A stretch of DNA of 64,000 nucleotides from Corbicula japonica (Eukaryota; Mollusca; Bivalvia; Venerida; Cyrenidae): positions 25,001 through 89,000 of the forward strand of contig JAZAYU010001077.1 in NCBI GenBank assembly GCA_038501625.1, written 5' to 3'. Below, piece by piece: positions 48,101 to 59,206 of this stretch. The notes beneath the pieces were generated by a model, which was given only the letters and a program-made list of their open reading frames with translations, did no database searches and was not told the origin of the DNA. Each line of letters starts with the position of its first letter. Positions within the stretch are counted from its first letter, which is position 1. The position numbers and the translations under genes were made by a program.

Positions 48101-51100
48101 ACATTTTGGGATCTCCGTTTTGAATGCAGAGATGTACGTCGAACTCACAGCTGTACATTGGTGAATACAAATCTGAATGTCCAACCCACAGCTAAACATT
48201 AAGGGACCTCCCGTTTTGAATGCAGAGCTGAATGTCGAACTCACAGCTGTACATTGGTGAATGCACATCTGAATGTCGAACCCACAGCTTAACATTGAGG
48301 GACTTACCTTTTGAATGCAGAGCTCAATGTCGATTCACAGCTCTACATTGGCGAATGCATAGCTGAATGTGGAACTCACAGCTGTGCATTGGCGAATGCA
48401 TAGCTGAATGTCGAACCCACAGCTGTACATTGGTGAATGCAGATCTGAATGTTCAACCCACAGCTAAACATTGAGGGACCTCACGTTTTGAATGCAGAGC
48501 TGAATGTCGAACTCACAGCTGTACATTGGTGAATGCACATGTGAATGTCGAACCCACAGCTTAACATTGAAGGACTTACCTTTTTGAATGCAGAGCTCAA
48601 TGTCGAACTCACAGCTGTAAATTGGCGAATGCATAGCTGAATGTCGAACTCATAGCTGTACATTGGCGAATGCATAGCTGAATGTCGAACCCACAGCTGT
48701 ACATTGGTGAATGCAGATCTGAATGTCCAACCCTCAGCTAAACATTGAAGGACCTCCCGTTTTGAATGCAGAGCTGAATGTCGAACTCACAGCTGTACAT
48801 TGGTGAAAGCACATCTGAATGTCGAACCCACAGGGATACATTGGCGAATGCATAGCTGAATGTCGAACTCACAGCTGTACATTGGCGAATGCATAGCTGA
48901 ATGTCGAATCCACAGCTGTACATTGGTGAATGCAAACCTGAATGTCCAACCAACAGCTAAACATTGAGGGACCTCCCGTTTTGAATGCAGAGCTGAATGT
49001 CGAACTCACAGCTGTACATTGGTGAATTCACATCTGAATGTCGAACACACAGCTAAACAATGAGGGACTTACATGTTTGAATGCCGAGCTCAATGTCGAA
49101 CTCACAGCTGTACATCGGTGAATGCATAGCTGAATGTCGAACTCACAGCTGTACATTGGTGAATGCATAGCTGAATGTCGAACTCACAGCTGTACATTGG
49201 CGAATGCATAGCTGAATGTCGAACTCGCAGCTTTACATTGGCGAATGCATAGCTGAATGTCGAACCCACAGGTGTACATTGGTTAATGCAGATCTGAATG
49301 TCCAACCCACAGCTAAAGATTCAGGGACCTCCTGTTTTGAATGCAGAGCTGAATGTCGAACTCACAGCTGTAAATTGGTGAATGCATAGCTGAATGTCGA
49401 ATCCACAGCTGTATATTGGTGAATGCAAACCTGAATGTCCAACCAACAGCTAAACATTGAAGGACTTACCTTTTTGAATGCAGAGCTCAATGTCAAACTC
49501 ACAGCTGTACATTGGCGAATGCATAGCTGAATGTCGAACTCATAGCTGTACATTGGCGAATGCATAGCTGAATGTCGAACCCACAGCTGTACATTGGTGA
49601 ATGCAGATCTGAATGTCCAACCCACAGCTAAACATTGAAGGACCTCCCGTTTTCAATGCAGAGCTGATTGTCGAACTCACAGCTGTACAATGGTGAAAGC
49701 ACATCTGAATGTCGAACCCACAGCTAAACATTGAGGGACTTACCTGTTTGAATGCCGAGCTCAATGTCGAACTCACAGCTTTACATTGGCGAATGCATAG
49801 CTGAGTGTCGAACTCACAACTGTACATTGGCGAATGCATAGCTGAATGTCGAACTCACAGGGATACATTGGCGAATGCATAGCTGAATGTCGAACTCACA
49901 GCTTAACATTGTCGAACCCACAGCTGTACATTGGTGAATGCAGATCTGAATGTCCAACCCACAGCTAAACATTGAGCGATCTCCGTTTTGAATGCAGAGA
50001 TGTAGGTCGAACTCACAGCTGTACATTTGTGAATGCACATCTGAATGTCGAACCCACAGCTACAGATTGAGGGACTTACCTTTTTGAATGCAGAGCTCAA
50101 TGTCAAACCGACAGCTGTACATTGGCGAATGCATAGCTGAATGTCGAACTCACAGTTGACATTGGCGAATGCATATCTGAATGTCGAACCCACAGCTGTA
50201 CATTGGTGAATGCAAATCTGAATGTCCAACCCACAGCTAAACATTGAGGGACCTCCCGTTTGAATGCAGAGCTGAATGTCGAACTCACAGCTGTACATTG
50301 GTGAATGCACATCTGAATGTCGAACACACAGCTAAACAATGAGGGACTTATATGTTTGAATGCATAGCTGAATGTCGAACTCACAGCTGTACATTGGCGA
50401 ATGCATAGCTGAATGTCGAACTCACAGCTGTACATTGGCGAATGCATAGCTGAATGTCGAACCCAGAGCTGTACATTGGTTAATGCAGATCTGAATATCC
50501 AACCCACAGCTAAACATTGAGGGACCTCCCGTTTTGAATGCAGAGCTGAATGTCGAACTCACAGCTGTACATTGGTGAATGCATATCTGAATGTAGAACC
50601 CACAACGAAACATTAAGGGACTTACCTTTTTGAATGCAGAGCTCAATGTCGAACTCACAGCTGTACATTGGCTAATGAATAGCTGAATGTCGAACTCACA
50701 GCTGTACATTGGCGAATGCATAGCTGAATGTCCAACCCACAGCTAAACATTGAGGGATCTCCGGTTTTGAATGCAGAGCTGAATGTCGAACTCACAGCTG
50801 TACATTGGTGAATGCACATCTGAATGCCGAACCCACAGCTAAACATTGAGTGACTTACCTTTTTGACTGCCGAGATGAATGTCGAACTCACAGCTGTACA
50901 TTGGCGAATGCATAGCTGAATGTCGAACTCACAGCTGTACATTGGCGAATGCATAGCTGAATGTCGAACCTACAGCTGTACATTGGCGAATGCAGATCTG
51001 AATGTCCAACCCTCAGCTAAACATTGAGGGACCTCCCGTTTTGAATGCAGAGCTGAATGGCGAACTCACAGCTGTACATTGGTGAATGCACATCTAAATG

Positions 51101-51967
51101 TCGAACCCACAGCTAATCATTGAGGAACTTACCTTTTTGAATGCCGAGTTCAATGTCGAACTCACAGCTTTACATTGGCGAATGCATAGCTGAATGTCGG
51201 ACTCACAGCTGTACATTGGCGAATTCATAGCTGAATGTCGAACCCACAGCTGTACATTGGCGAATGCAGATCTGAATGTCCAACCCACAGCTAAACATTG
51301 AGGGACCTCACGTTTTGAATGCAGAGCTGAATGTCGAACTCACAGCTGTACATTGGTGAATGCACATCTGAATGTCGAACCCACAGCTTAACATTCATGG
51401 ACTTACCTTTTTGAATGCAGAGCTCAATGTCGAACTCACAGCTGTACATTGGCGAATGCATAGCTGAATGTCGAACTCACAGCTGTACATTGGCGAATGC
51501 ATAGCTGAATGTCGAACCCACAGCTGTACATTGGCGGATGCAGATCTGAATGTCCAACCCACAGCTAAACATTGAGGGACCTCCCGTTTTGAATGCAGAG
51601 CTGAATGTCGAACTCACAGCTGTACATTGGCGAATGCATAGCTGAATGTCCAACCCACAGCTGTACATTGGCGAATGCAGATCTGAATGTCCAACCCACA
51701 GCTAAACATTGAGGGACCTCACGTTTTGAATGCAGAGCAGAATGTCGAACTCACAGCTGTACATTGGTGAATGCATATCTGAATGTCCAACCCACAGCTA
51801 AACATTGAGGGACTTACCTTTTTGAATGCCGAGCTGAATGACCAACCCATAGCTAAACATTGAATGCAGAGCTGAATGTCGATCTCACAGCTGTACATTG
51901 GAGGATAGTCTGCCAATGCAGAGCTGTATGTCGATTGCACAGCTATGCATTGAATGTCGAACTGCGA
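44412..51967 (-). repeat. Satellite array 3, same family, inverted
   Basis: Reverse-complement monomers (ctcacagctgtacattggcg and cttacctttttgaatgc forms) fill the interval. Flanks on both sides match those of arrays 1 and 2 in inverted order. A block near 46,147-46,645 recurs at 47,673-48,170 and 49,540-50,038, showing internal segmental amplification with steps of about 1,525 and 1,868 bp. The end nearest 44.4 kb has regularly alternating 55/41 monomers and carries the longest ORF of the window. Confidence 0.93.
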
Positions 51968-51998
51968 TCTACGATTGCATTGCCAACTTCACACATAT
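51967..51998 (-). repeat. Conserved edge of the inverted satellite module
   Basis: The reverse complement of this stretch matches 5,255-5,286 (tgtgtgaagttggcaatgca and following). Similarity ends near 51,998, marking the outer module boundary. Confidence 0.75.
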
Positions 51999-52202
51999 AT
52001 ATTTCTTTGATATTTCAGTATTTTCTACACATTATAAAAGTAAAAACAATTTAAACAAAATTGCCGAATTGGTACAGAATTGTCTCCAGAACAGATGTAT
52101 TCATACGCCAACAACAGATGTTCATTCTTTTTAAAATCAAGGAAAAATCTCTTTCAAGCGAAAAAAATAGAGAAAAATAGGTAGTGGTGGTAAGATAAAT
52201 AT

Positions 52203-52345
52203 AATATTAAGTTACTGTCTTACCAAGCTTGAATTTATTAGGCTCGTCTTCGAAATATATACAGGGCTCGGCAGAGCCTCTCCCTGTATATTTTTCTCCA
52301 ACTCGCCTAATAAATTCAAGCTTGGTAAGACAGTAACCTAATATT
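52203..52345. mobile_element. Near-perfect hairpin MITE, 143 bp
   Basis: The left arm 52,203-52,243 (aatattaagttactgtctta, ccaagcttgaatttattagg) is the reverse complement of 52,305-52,345 with a single mismatch. The centre contains a second palindrome, atatacaggg...cctgtatat. No ORF. Confidence 0.85.
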
Positions 52346-52554
52346 CTATATGTATTTCAGACACAACTACTGGATAAAAGATAATGAGGATGAAAATCTT
52401 TATGTTCATCTGTGTCATCACTATACTGTTCGGCATTACCAAAGTTACTGTGTCGAGGCACTCCCTCTCAACATCTTCTGCGAACAGAACTCTGCTAATA
52501 AAATAGTACTTCCAGAAAGGTTGAAAGATCTATGACATTGTAGACATTTTAATG

Positions 52555-53140
52555 GTACGGCACGACGTCATTGAGGACAGTGAAGAGAATTCTTAAACGC
52601 TTAAATTTAAAACGGAGTAAGAGAATATATACTCGTCTTGAAACTGTGTCAGATGTTGTAAACAGAGACCTTGAAACAAGTGGACAATGCATGGGTTACT
52701 GTGCAATGTGGCGTAGGTTAATTTTGGATTACCATGTGTACGTCAAAATGGACGACGTCTTGGAAATGATCCTTGATCCAATTAGTGTAAAGCGGTGCAA
52801 AGCACATCGTCTTTATCAGCGCGTATACTGCACCAAAGCACCCAGTTTTACATGGCGTAATGATGGTTACGATAAACAAAAACCATATGAATTATGTATC
52901 CGAGGTGGATTGGTTAGGTAAAAAAATCAGATGATTCGGACTTGAATAACGACCCACATGTAATTGCAAGATACTTTTTAGACTCATTGAATGGACATCA
53001 AAATGCCCTCGAATACTACGCCGTGATGGTGGAACAGAAAACTTCATTTATTTACTATTGCAGCAATAATTCTGACACGATTCTACAGACCCGTTTGCTG
53101 GGGCTCGAAGCATTGTAGTTGTCGGTGGCAAAACAATTTT
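52555..53140 (+). pseudogene. Degenerate integrase-core (DDE) protein, transposon-derived, frameshifted
   Basis: Three frames in series encode parts of one family. At 52,571-52,920: RTVKRILKRLNLKR (N-terminal helix-turn-helix-like), GQCMGYCAMWRRL, ILDPISVKRCKAHRL, then DGYDKQKPYELCIRGG, which matches the W.DGYDKLKPYG..I.G.IDG block of metazoan integrase-core proteins. At 52,951-52,990, shifted: DPHVIARYFLDSLNG. At 53,004-53,066, shifted again: CPRILRRDGGTENFIYLLLQ, the conserved R.D.GTEN block with an acidic catalytic residue, followed by stops and DPFAGARSI. With at least two frameshifts and in-frame stops it cannot make an intact enzyme. The family belongs to the retroviral-integrase-fold superfamily and probably derives from a DNA transposon; its exact superfamily is not assigned. 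The ORF just upstream (52,350-52,535) shows no clear match. Confidence 0.75.
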
Positions 53141-53639
53141 CCACTTGGGGGTTAAACCCAGGTTCTAGGGTGCACCAACCTGACAAAAGCCCCAGCAGGT
53201 TCTCATATCAACAAACAAGTACAAGGTGTCTTGGAGAAATAACTCAAACACAAGCTAAAATGTGGTATGCAAAAACACACAAACATATAAATCATAAGCA
53301 GCTAATTGCATTGCAAAGCCAAAGGAGTGGGTACTCCATGACCTTATCCAGACCAGAGCCTCTGGAGTCAAATCAGCAAGAAGACGATCCCAGGAATAAA
53401 AGAAACAAATCGAGCTTCTATGTCCTTTTAAGAAAAGATTTCTCCATAAACCTTCATAAACATTTACAAGTCCGTTTTATTATATTCAACAAGTAATTCA
53501 TTCGCAACACATAGCAAACACACTTTATTATGCATTATGGAATTAAAAGGGAAAAATTATATTAAAATATTGTTGATGCAAAAATATTTATTGATCATTG
53601 TGATAAATATGCTTACTTTATTTTACGCTTTTGGGGTTT
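53141..53639. other. Non-coding stretch after the integrase remnant
   Basis: A 125-codon frame at 53,119-53,496 starts within integrase-remnant sequence and has no domain; probably random. Confidence 0.4.
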
Positions 53640-53765
53640 GGGAATTATAACTTTTCACTTATGATTTTTCACTTATGACTTTTGGCTTGTGCATTATGAT
53701 TTTTTAATTAAAGTTTTTTACTTCTGACTTTTATCTTGTGACTTTTAACTTATAACTTTTGTATT
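53640..53765 (+). repeat. Degenerate 'acttatgactttt' repeat
   Basis: Reiterated (c/g)actt(a/t)tgactttt variants over about 125 bp. Same type as 3,866-3,985 but without the GCCCTGGAGGGCC box. Confidence 0.7.
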
Positions 53766-53959
53766 TTGCCGTTACTCTTTGCCTTGGTACAAACATTACA
53801 TTTTTACATATTACAGGTTAAGGCTTAATAAACAAATTTGTGATTCAAACACCAAACGCATAGAAGCACAGCAGCCGAGATTGGTATTTAAGTCATATAA
53901 TGTTGGTTCATTTAGCCACTACCTAACGTAGCGGTTTTCAGGATATGATTTTAATCAGA

Positions 53960-54079
53960 TTGGTGGTAGTAGTAGAAGTAGAAGTTGCTGCTGATGTTGT
54001 AGAAGAAGAGGTAGTTGTAGTAGGAGTAGTTGCAGTTGTAGTAGGAGTAGCTGTTGTTGTTGTAGTAAAAGTGATAGTG

Positions 54080-54116
<37 letters not shown>

Positions 54117-54152
54117 CAGTAGTAGTAGCAGCAGCAGCAGGAGTAGTAGTAA
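53960..54152 (+). repeat. Trinucleotide (GTA)n-type microsatellite
   Basis: Interrupted gta/gtt/gaa/gca triplets, with a pure gta run at about 54,079-54,114. The poly-Val frame on the plus strand and the poly-Tyr frame on the minus strand are translations of this repeat, not genes. Confidence 0.95.
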
Positions 54153-54837
54153 ATGGGATATTGCATGTTAAATTATTCTTATTACTTAGAATTCTTTATG
54201 TGTATTGTACCTATTATGATGGGCTATGGTCATTAAAATAAGAATGGACAGAAAAATATTAGTTTATTATTATTAGATTATGTCATAACATTTCACATGT
54301 AACAAGTTTAATGAGAATAAAAGCAGCAAATTTTGAAACTGACTTTTATACTTTTAATGACAAATAACATTTTGTACCATGTGTTTCTCTCCACTAGTGA
54401 AAAAATAGTATATAGCTACAATCACTTCCTTCGAATGAAACTGCAACAAACAAACAACAATGTTAGTCTTATTGGAAATAAAACTATTTCGACCCAATAT
54501 AAAAATGAAGCTTTGATGTATACGGTGTATGCAAATTTGAGAAAACGCATGTAGCAATGATGCCATGTTCTAGAAATGGAAAAAAGGTTACCTAATAAAA
54601 TACAATGCAATGCAAGCAAAGTATGTTCTTTTCTGAATTAAATAAAAAGGCAAAAAAATAATAATAAACTGTTCTTGAATATGAACCTACATGATCTGTT
54701 TTTATATGACTTAAAATAAGTCTCCTGTACTACACGAAGAATATTAGGTAAATGAACTTACATCTTCTGAAACGCGTCACAATCCGCCATTTTGCTGGGA
54801 AAAGATGAGGCAAGCACGTGGGACATTTTCGGAATCC
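54153..54837. other. Non-coding stretch, nothing recognised
   Basis: AT-rich; overlapping 65-73-codon frames on both strands at 54,333-54,619 without domains. Confidence 0.45.
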
Positions 54838-54952
54838 ATAAGTAATAAATCAAAAGTTAAAATCCATAAATCAAAAGTCAAAAGAAAGAGGTAAAATAAA
54901 TCCATAAGTCTTAAATCAAAAGTGGCCCTCCAGGGCTTCCATATTATACGCT
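54838..54952 (-). repeat. Degenerate 'gacttatgac' repeat with GCCCTGGAGGGCC box, inverted
   Basis: aaatcaaaagt and ccataagt reiterations end in agtggccctccagggcttcc at 54,921-54,940, the reverse complement of the box at 3,872. Family as at 3,866 and 20,865. Confidence 0.7.
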
Positions 54953-56482
54953 TTAGTTCTTAGAACAACGTTCAATAGGATTATTTCTCCTTTTGTTGCA
55001 TAATATGTATTTTACATCTATATGTACGTCATTCGATTAGATTTTTGTAAGGGTGGGATCAATCGCTATTTGATTGATAAGTTTTTTACATCCCAGGAAG
55101 CAGCCAAGACTAAATCCTTACCTTATTTTTCCCTTACTTACCTTTTCTTTATTTTTTTTTCATCCAAGGAGGGTCTGCACCAATAATTTTTATATTGGGG
55201 ACCCAACTGCTGTTAAGAGTATAAGCAAAGCCTTTTTTAATTTTTATTATTTATTTATTTTTATTTTAAAAGAACCTCGACAACACGCTCATCGAGACGT
55301 GTTTATGTATAGGCCGTGAGAACGCTCTCCCTGGATGTATGAGTACAAGGCTGCTTTGTGGGACAGGGCCGACAACTTTCTTTTGAGGGTCTTGGCCGCC
55401 TCTAACAGCTTTTTAGGTTAAGAGTTTGTTCATCTAACTTTCAAAATATATATTGGTGACGTCATCCCAGCTAATACGCAAAGGTATTAAGCCGCCATAG
55501 CAAGACTTTTGACGATTTTCGTTAACGTCATTTAGAAAATTTTCGGAACTTTAAATAGTTTTGTTTGTTTTGTTTTTCTTTTTTTGTATAATGACTCATG
55601 CTCCTCTTTCCGTTAATCAAGATTTCAGGACGTTGTACAATGTAACATTTACCAGCATTTATTTTCCTCGGACTTGTCAATTAAGCAGCTTCGATATTAA
55701 CTGGTCTACGTTTTTAATACTTATGGTTCAATTTTATTTATCAACGGGTGACGCAGAAATACTTGATTACTTGCGAATAAGTTGTTGTGTATGTATTTAG
55801 ATAAATTGTTTAATGGACATTGAAGTCCGGAATGTATAATTGCTCGTATGCTTCCGCTGTGTTGGCTGGATGTGGCTTTCTTTTTATTGTTATTCATTTA
55901 TATATAATAATTCCGAAAGTAATCAAATTGTGAAAACACTTTTGCTATTAATTTATGTTTCCTCATCTGACTTGGAGTATAAAAAAACAAATGATTTTTA
56001 CCGTGAATAGTGTTTGATTTTAACAACATTAGATCTGCAAAACCTCAGACCACGTACAAAACCATTACTCCCTTCGACAACGAAGAAATAACGCGTCGCT
56101 TGCGTGTCTCGAGCTGAAAAGCTCCAGTTATGTGTGGCAGTGATGCTAGCCGTGCGGCAAACCTGGCCCCTGGCTTGCCATAGAGGGGGAAATAAAATAA
56201 GCCATGGTGTTTTTAGAGCCGAGTTGGTTTGTTTTTAATAATAAGTCACAATTTCGATTATAAGAACACGTTTTTAAACATAAAATGTTGACTCCACGAA
56301 ATCCAGCAAGAAAATGAACGACCACGTGTTGTGGTTTACAAAGTGAGATATTGTGTAAAATATCGTAGTCGTCTTCACATGCTATTGTTTATTGGCTTAC
56401 AGCAGACCTTGACACAGTGAAATGCACTCGCAAAAATAAACGGCATTTATTTGTTTGAAGGACAACATAAATGCAGCTATGG
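54953..56482. other. Non-coding stretch, nothing recognised
   Basis: Several pyrimidine-rich runs and small frames, none with a domain. The segment at 55,270-55,400 is locally GC-richer (cgagacgtgtttatgtat, gggacagggccgac) and could be part of a dispersed repeat, but no second copy is in the window. Confidence 0.4.
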
Positions 56483-57284
56483 TAAATATAATGCATGACC
56501 CATAATTCCTCCAGAAACATATTCGATGTAACATTTATGTACATTTATTTATTTACATTTCAATGGAGAAGAGTTTATATAAGTGTTTTCGCCTGTAATT
56601 TAATCCATAGCATGGCATTTTCTCATTCTATAATATCGTTATATATGCATTTATTTGAATTAATATTGTTTAAACTAAAATTATTCTTATTGTAAATGCC
56701 AATACAAGTATGAAATTCTACAGTTATTAATTTATTATAAATTTAATTATTGCTTTCATTGCTATAAATTGAAAATACCTATTTTAGCGGAAACATTAAT
56801 TTAAAAATGGGTTTCAGTTCTCCGAGCTCTTTAATTAAATCGGATATCTGGTTGTTTTACAATGTTTATGTCCCGCGTGGGGCATATGAATAATTTATAT
56901 TAATATATCGAATTTGAGACCGACAGCCCGTTTAAATGTTGTCACAAAGCGAAGGTGTTTCTGAACAACAAAACTATATTAGCTTGTCCCAGGATACCAT
57001 TATTGTTAGCTCGTGCCAGTCACCTTTTGACAGAATTCATTATTCACGGAAAATAAACCTTATTTATTTCTCTCGAAGTATTAATAACTAATGGAATAAA
57101 TTTAAAATAATTATTGTGCGGAGTATTTTAAAATATCTGTGCATAGAAAAAAAAACAATTTGGTTTTAAATCACTTACAATTAATGAATAATTTTAAAAT
57201 TAAAAGAATCACTTTTGAATACCTAAACTGAAACAAACTCGTGTTGATGTCAGTTTCTGTTTTCGGCGAAATAAAAAAATCAAT

Positions 57285-57475
57285 AAAAACAGGAAGAACA
57301 GTAGTCTAGGGGTAGAGCGTCGGACTCCAGATCCGGCGACTGCGGGTTCCCCAATCCACATTTTGCGCGAGTACTGGTTTGCAACACAGGAAGCAGCCAT
57401 CGAGCGTGATTAATATAAGTTGGTAGAATTTCTTTTACAATCGATGTAAAATAAATAAGTTCCAACTAAAAAAAT
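57285..57475 (+). mobile_element. tRNA-derived SINE-like insertion in cassette A
   Basis: tagtctaggggtagagcg (A-box-like), an anticodon-arm-like tcggactccagatccgg and a weak B box (gggttccccaatcc) span about 57,300-57,357, followed by a non-tRNA tail. The equivalent site in cassette B (about 61,838-61,862) goes straight from the tttctgttttaggtgaaata block to the rest, an empty site. It is too degenerate in the T arm for a working tRNA. Confidence 0.6.
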
Positions 57476-57770
57476 ATTACATGACACTCTATATTGATAC
57501 CCTGTTAACTCCTTCCATTGATATACATCGTTTATATGCAAAACACATTTCCCACTTGGCTTTCAAACCATTTTTTTTATTGCGCCCACTAGCCACGCCA
57601 GTTTCCAAGGAACAAACATGTGTCATGGTGAACCCCAACCCACCAATCGACAATATTTCATGTCAAAAGCGTGCAAACACAAATACACATTTAAGTAGCC
57701 CACGACATTGCCAACCAAACAGATGTTGTTTTCCGAAGCCTTTCACTACCAAAGCACATTGATTGAAATC

Positions 57771-58101
57771 AGAAACATTATGATGATGGCGGGGTTACAA
57801 TATTCCCATACGTTCTTTTTGGGTCGTGTTTAAGGCCACCCAATGTGATAACATGTGAATTTCGACCAATTTACCTCCAGTGGTTTAGTTCCCTTTAATA
57901 TGGTATACAGTATATGTAGGTTCAATGAGTTTATGAGACGGTAGACGGTGCTTACCTGTGTTAAATATAGATGAAGTTAACAAACACCAGAGCAGACGAT
58001 AACATTTACTCACCAGGATATGCATTTTAAAACTTTCTAATTTGTTGTATGATGTACCAATCTCACACTCGGCCGTCAGGAGTTAACTTGTGCCCTTGGG
58101 T
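57771..58101. other. Downstream flank of FReD gene A, nothing recognised
   Basis: No gene. The counterpart in cassette B lies around 62,220-62,950 and is interrupted by foldback elements. Confidence 0.4.
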
Positions 58102-58223
58102 ATAAAACTGAGCATAGAAACCAGTCTCCAATCTCAAGCATCTGATTTGCTGAAATGGCGACTGGTCGCCATTTCAGCCAATCAGATTCTTAAGATTTGA
58201 GACTGGTTTCCAATCTCAGCTTA
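58102..58223. mobile_element. Foldback element, ~120 bp, downstream of FReD gene A
   Basis: Near-perfect palindrome centred on gcgac|tggtcgc: arms run aaaactgagcat...gctgaaatggcgac and back to ctcagctta. It sits about 300 bp 3' of the FReD stop codon. Relatives at 62,630-62,722 and 62,761-62,886. Confidence 0.75.
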
Positions 58224-58519
58224 ATAACATTTAGCCTTGGTGAATTAACTCCAACCCACTTGTTAACTACATGAAATTGCTGACATGCACTAAACAAAAG
58301 AAGGTTATAGCACAGTAGTAAGACAAACGCAGGTAGTACACGAATACATGTCTGAGACTAGAGCACATTGAGTAAAAAACAATGTCAGGAATACAAGACA
58401 CTGAGCTTCTAAGTTCTTAACATGGAAAAGATAATTTTAAAAAAAGTAATGCGTGTAACATTGTGCATGTAGATAATGTCTTTGCAGTTCTGGGCAGTTT
58501 TAAAGATGTAAGTTTGAAT

Positions 58520-59206
58520 TCATTCAATTCTTTTTACTTTTATAACACTTGTTTTAACAGAATAGTAATGACCCCAACATGGATAACAGGTAATCCCTGT
58601 AGCAAAGTCGGTGTAAGTGCCCTGCAGATAGAGACCGTTGAGGTTCGTGCGATGACAGTTATTATACCACCAGGCTCCCTGGTACTTGACCGCACAGTTA
58701 TAATTCACAAGTTCATTATCTCTGTCAAAGGTTGTAAAGGCTTGACCACTGTGGAAATCTGCCAAGGCGTCGCCACAATCTCCGCTGAATCCAAAAGCGG
58801 TTAGCCGGTAGTTAGTGGCGGCAGAGTCGACTTTGAAAACCGAGTACTCGGCGTACGCGCTGATAGGCAGAACGTCACCGAATGTTTCAATTTCTATCAT
58901 GAGCTTGCAACTTGGTAGGGTTAGGTGGTTGATATTCTCTAGACCAATCCAGTATTCGCTGGTTCTGTTTCCAAAGCCATCTACATAATCATTCCAAGTA
59001 CGGTAAAAGTTCTCTGACCCGTCTTCACGTCGTTGGATAACAGTCCAGTCGCCATTTTTCAGATCGCACCACGTAACCTCTTTCTGTTCGCCGGCTATTC
59101 GGATTACATACACTCCATCTTCTATGTAGCCGTCTTGGTATATTTCGTGACAATCTTGTTTTTCAGGGCGATGATTGCGTTTTGTGAACGTCGAGAAACT
59201 GGAGAT
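58520..59206 (-). CDS. Fibrinogen-related domain (FReD) protein, C-terminal exon, gene A
   Basis: The exon starts at 59,206 after a splice acceptor (tttctttgccgcag|ATC, phase 0) and ends at TGA 58,522-58,520, giving 228 residues, a full-length FReD. Visible family features in order: DC..IY.DG..EDGVYVI, TWCDLKNGDWTVIQRR, GSENFYR.WNDYVDGFGN, EYWIGLENI, DRDNELVNYNCA (calcium-site acidic run plus Cys), GAWWYNNCHRTNLNGLY and the closing GHYYSVKTS. FReDs in mollusc FREPs, ficolins and tenascins bind acetylated or sugar ligands and are usually secreted, acting in immune recognition. The frame can be extended 3 codons to a TTG, which is acceptor sequence, not a start. No first exon is certain: the donor at 60,539 is kept but the exon before it is mostly gone. 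Asp replaces a usual Gly in NGDW. About 82 percent identical to gene B. Could be a decaying copy. Confidence 0.9.
   Translation of the reverse strand: MSSFSTFTKRNHRPEKQDCHEIYQDGYIEDGVYVIRIAGEQKEVTWCDLKNGDWTVIQRREDGSENFYRTWNDYVDGFGNRTSEYWIGLENINHLTLPSCKLMIEIETFGDVLPISAYAEYSVFKVDSAATNYRLTAFGFSGDCGDALADFHSGQAFTTFDRDNELVNYNCAVKYQGAWWYNNCHRTNLNGLYLQGTYTDFATGITCYPCWGHYYSVKTSVIKVKRIE

Noticed and set aside
53119..53496. 125-codon ORF after the integrase remnant
   Set aside because: Starts in another frame of the integrase pseudogene and shows no recognisable domain.
53945..54241. Poly-valine / poly-tyrosine proteins on opposite strands
   Set aside because: Both are translations of an interrupted GTA-type microsatellite.
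57299..57360. Functional tRNA-Trp (CCA anticodon)
   Set aside because: The anticodon arm folds, but the T arm lacks a proper GGTTCGANTCC loop and pairing, and the acceptor stem is absent. Better read as a SINE head.
57481..57762. 93-codon plus-strand ORF
   Set aside because: No domain, and the equivalent frame in cassette B is not preserved.
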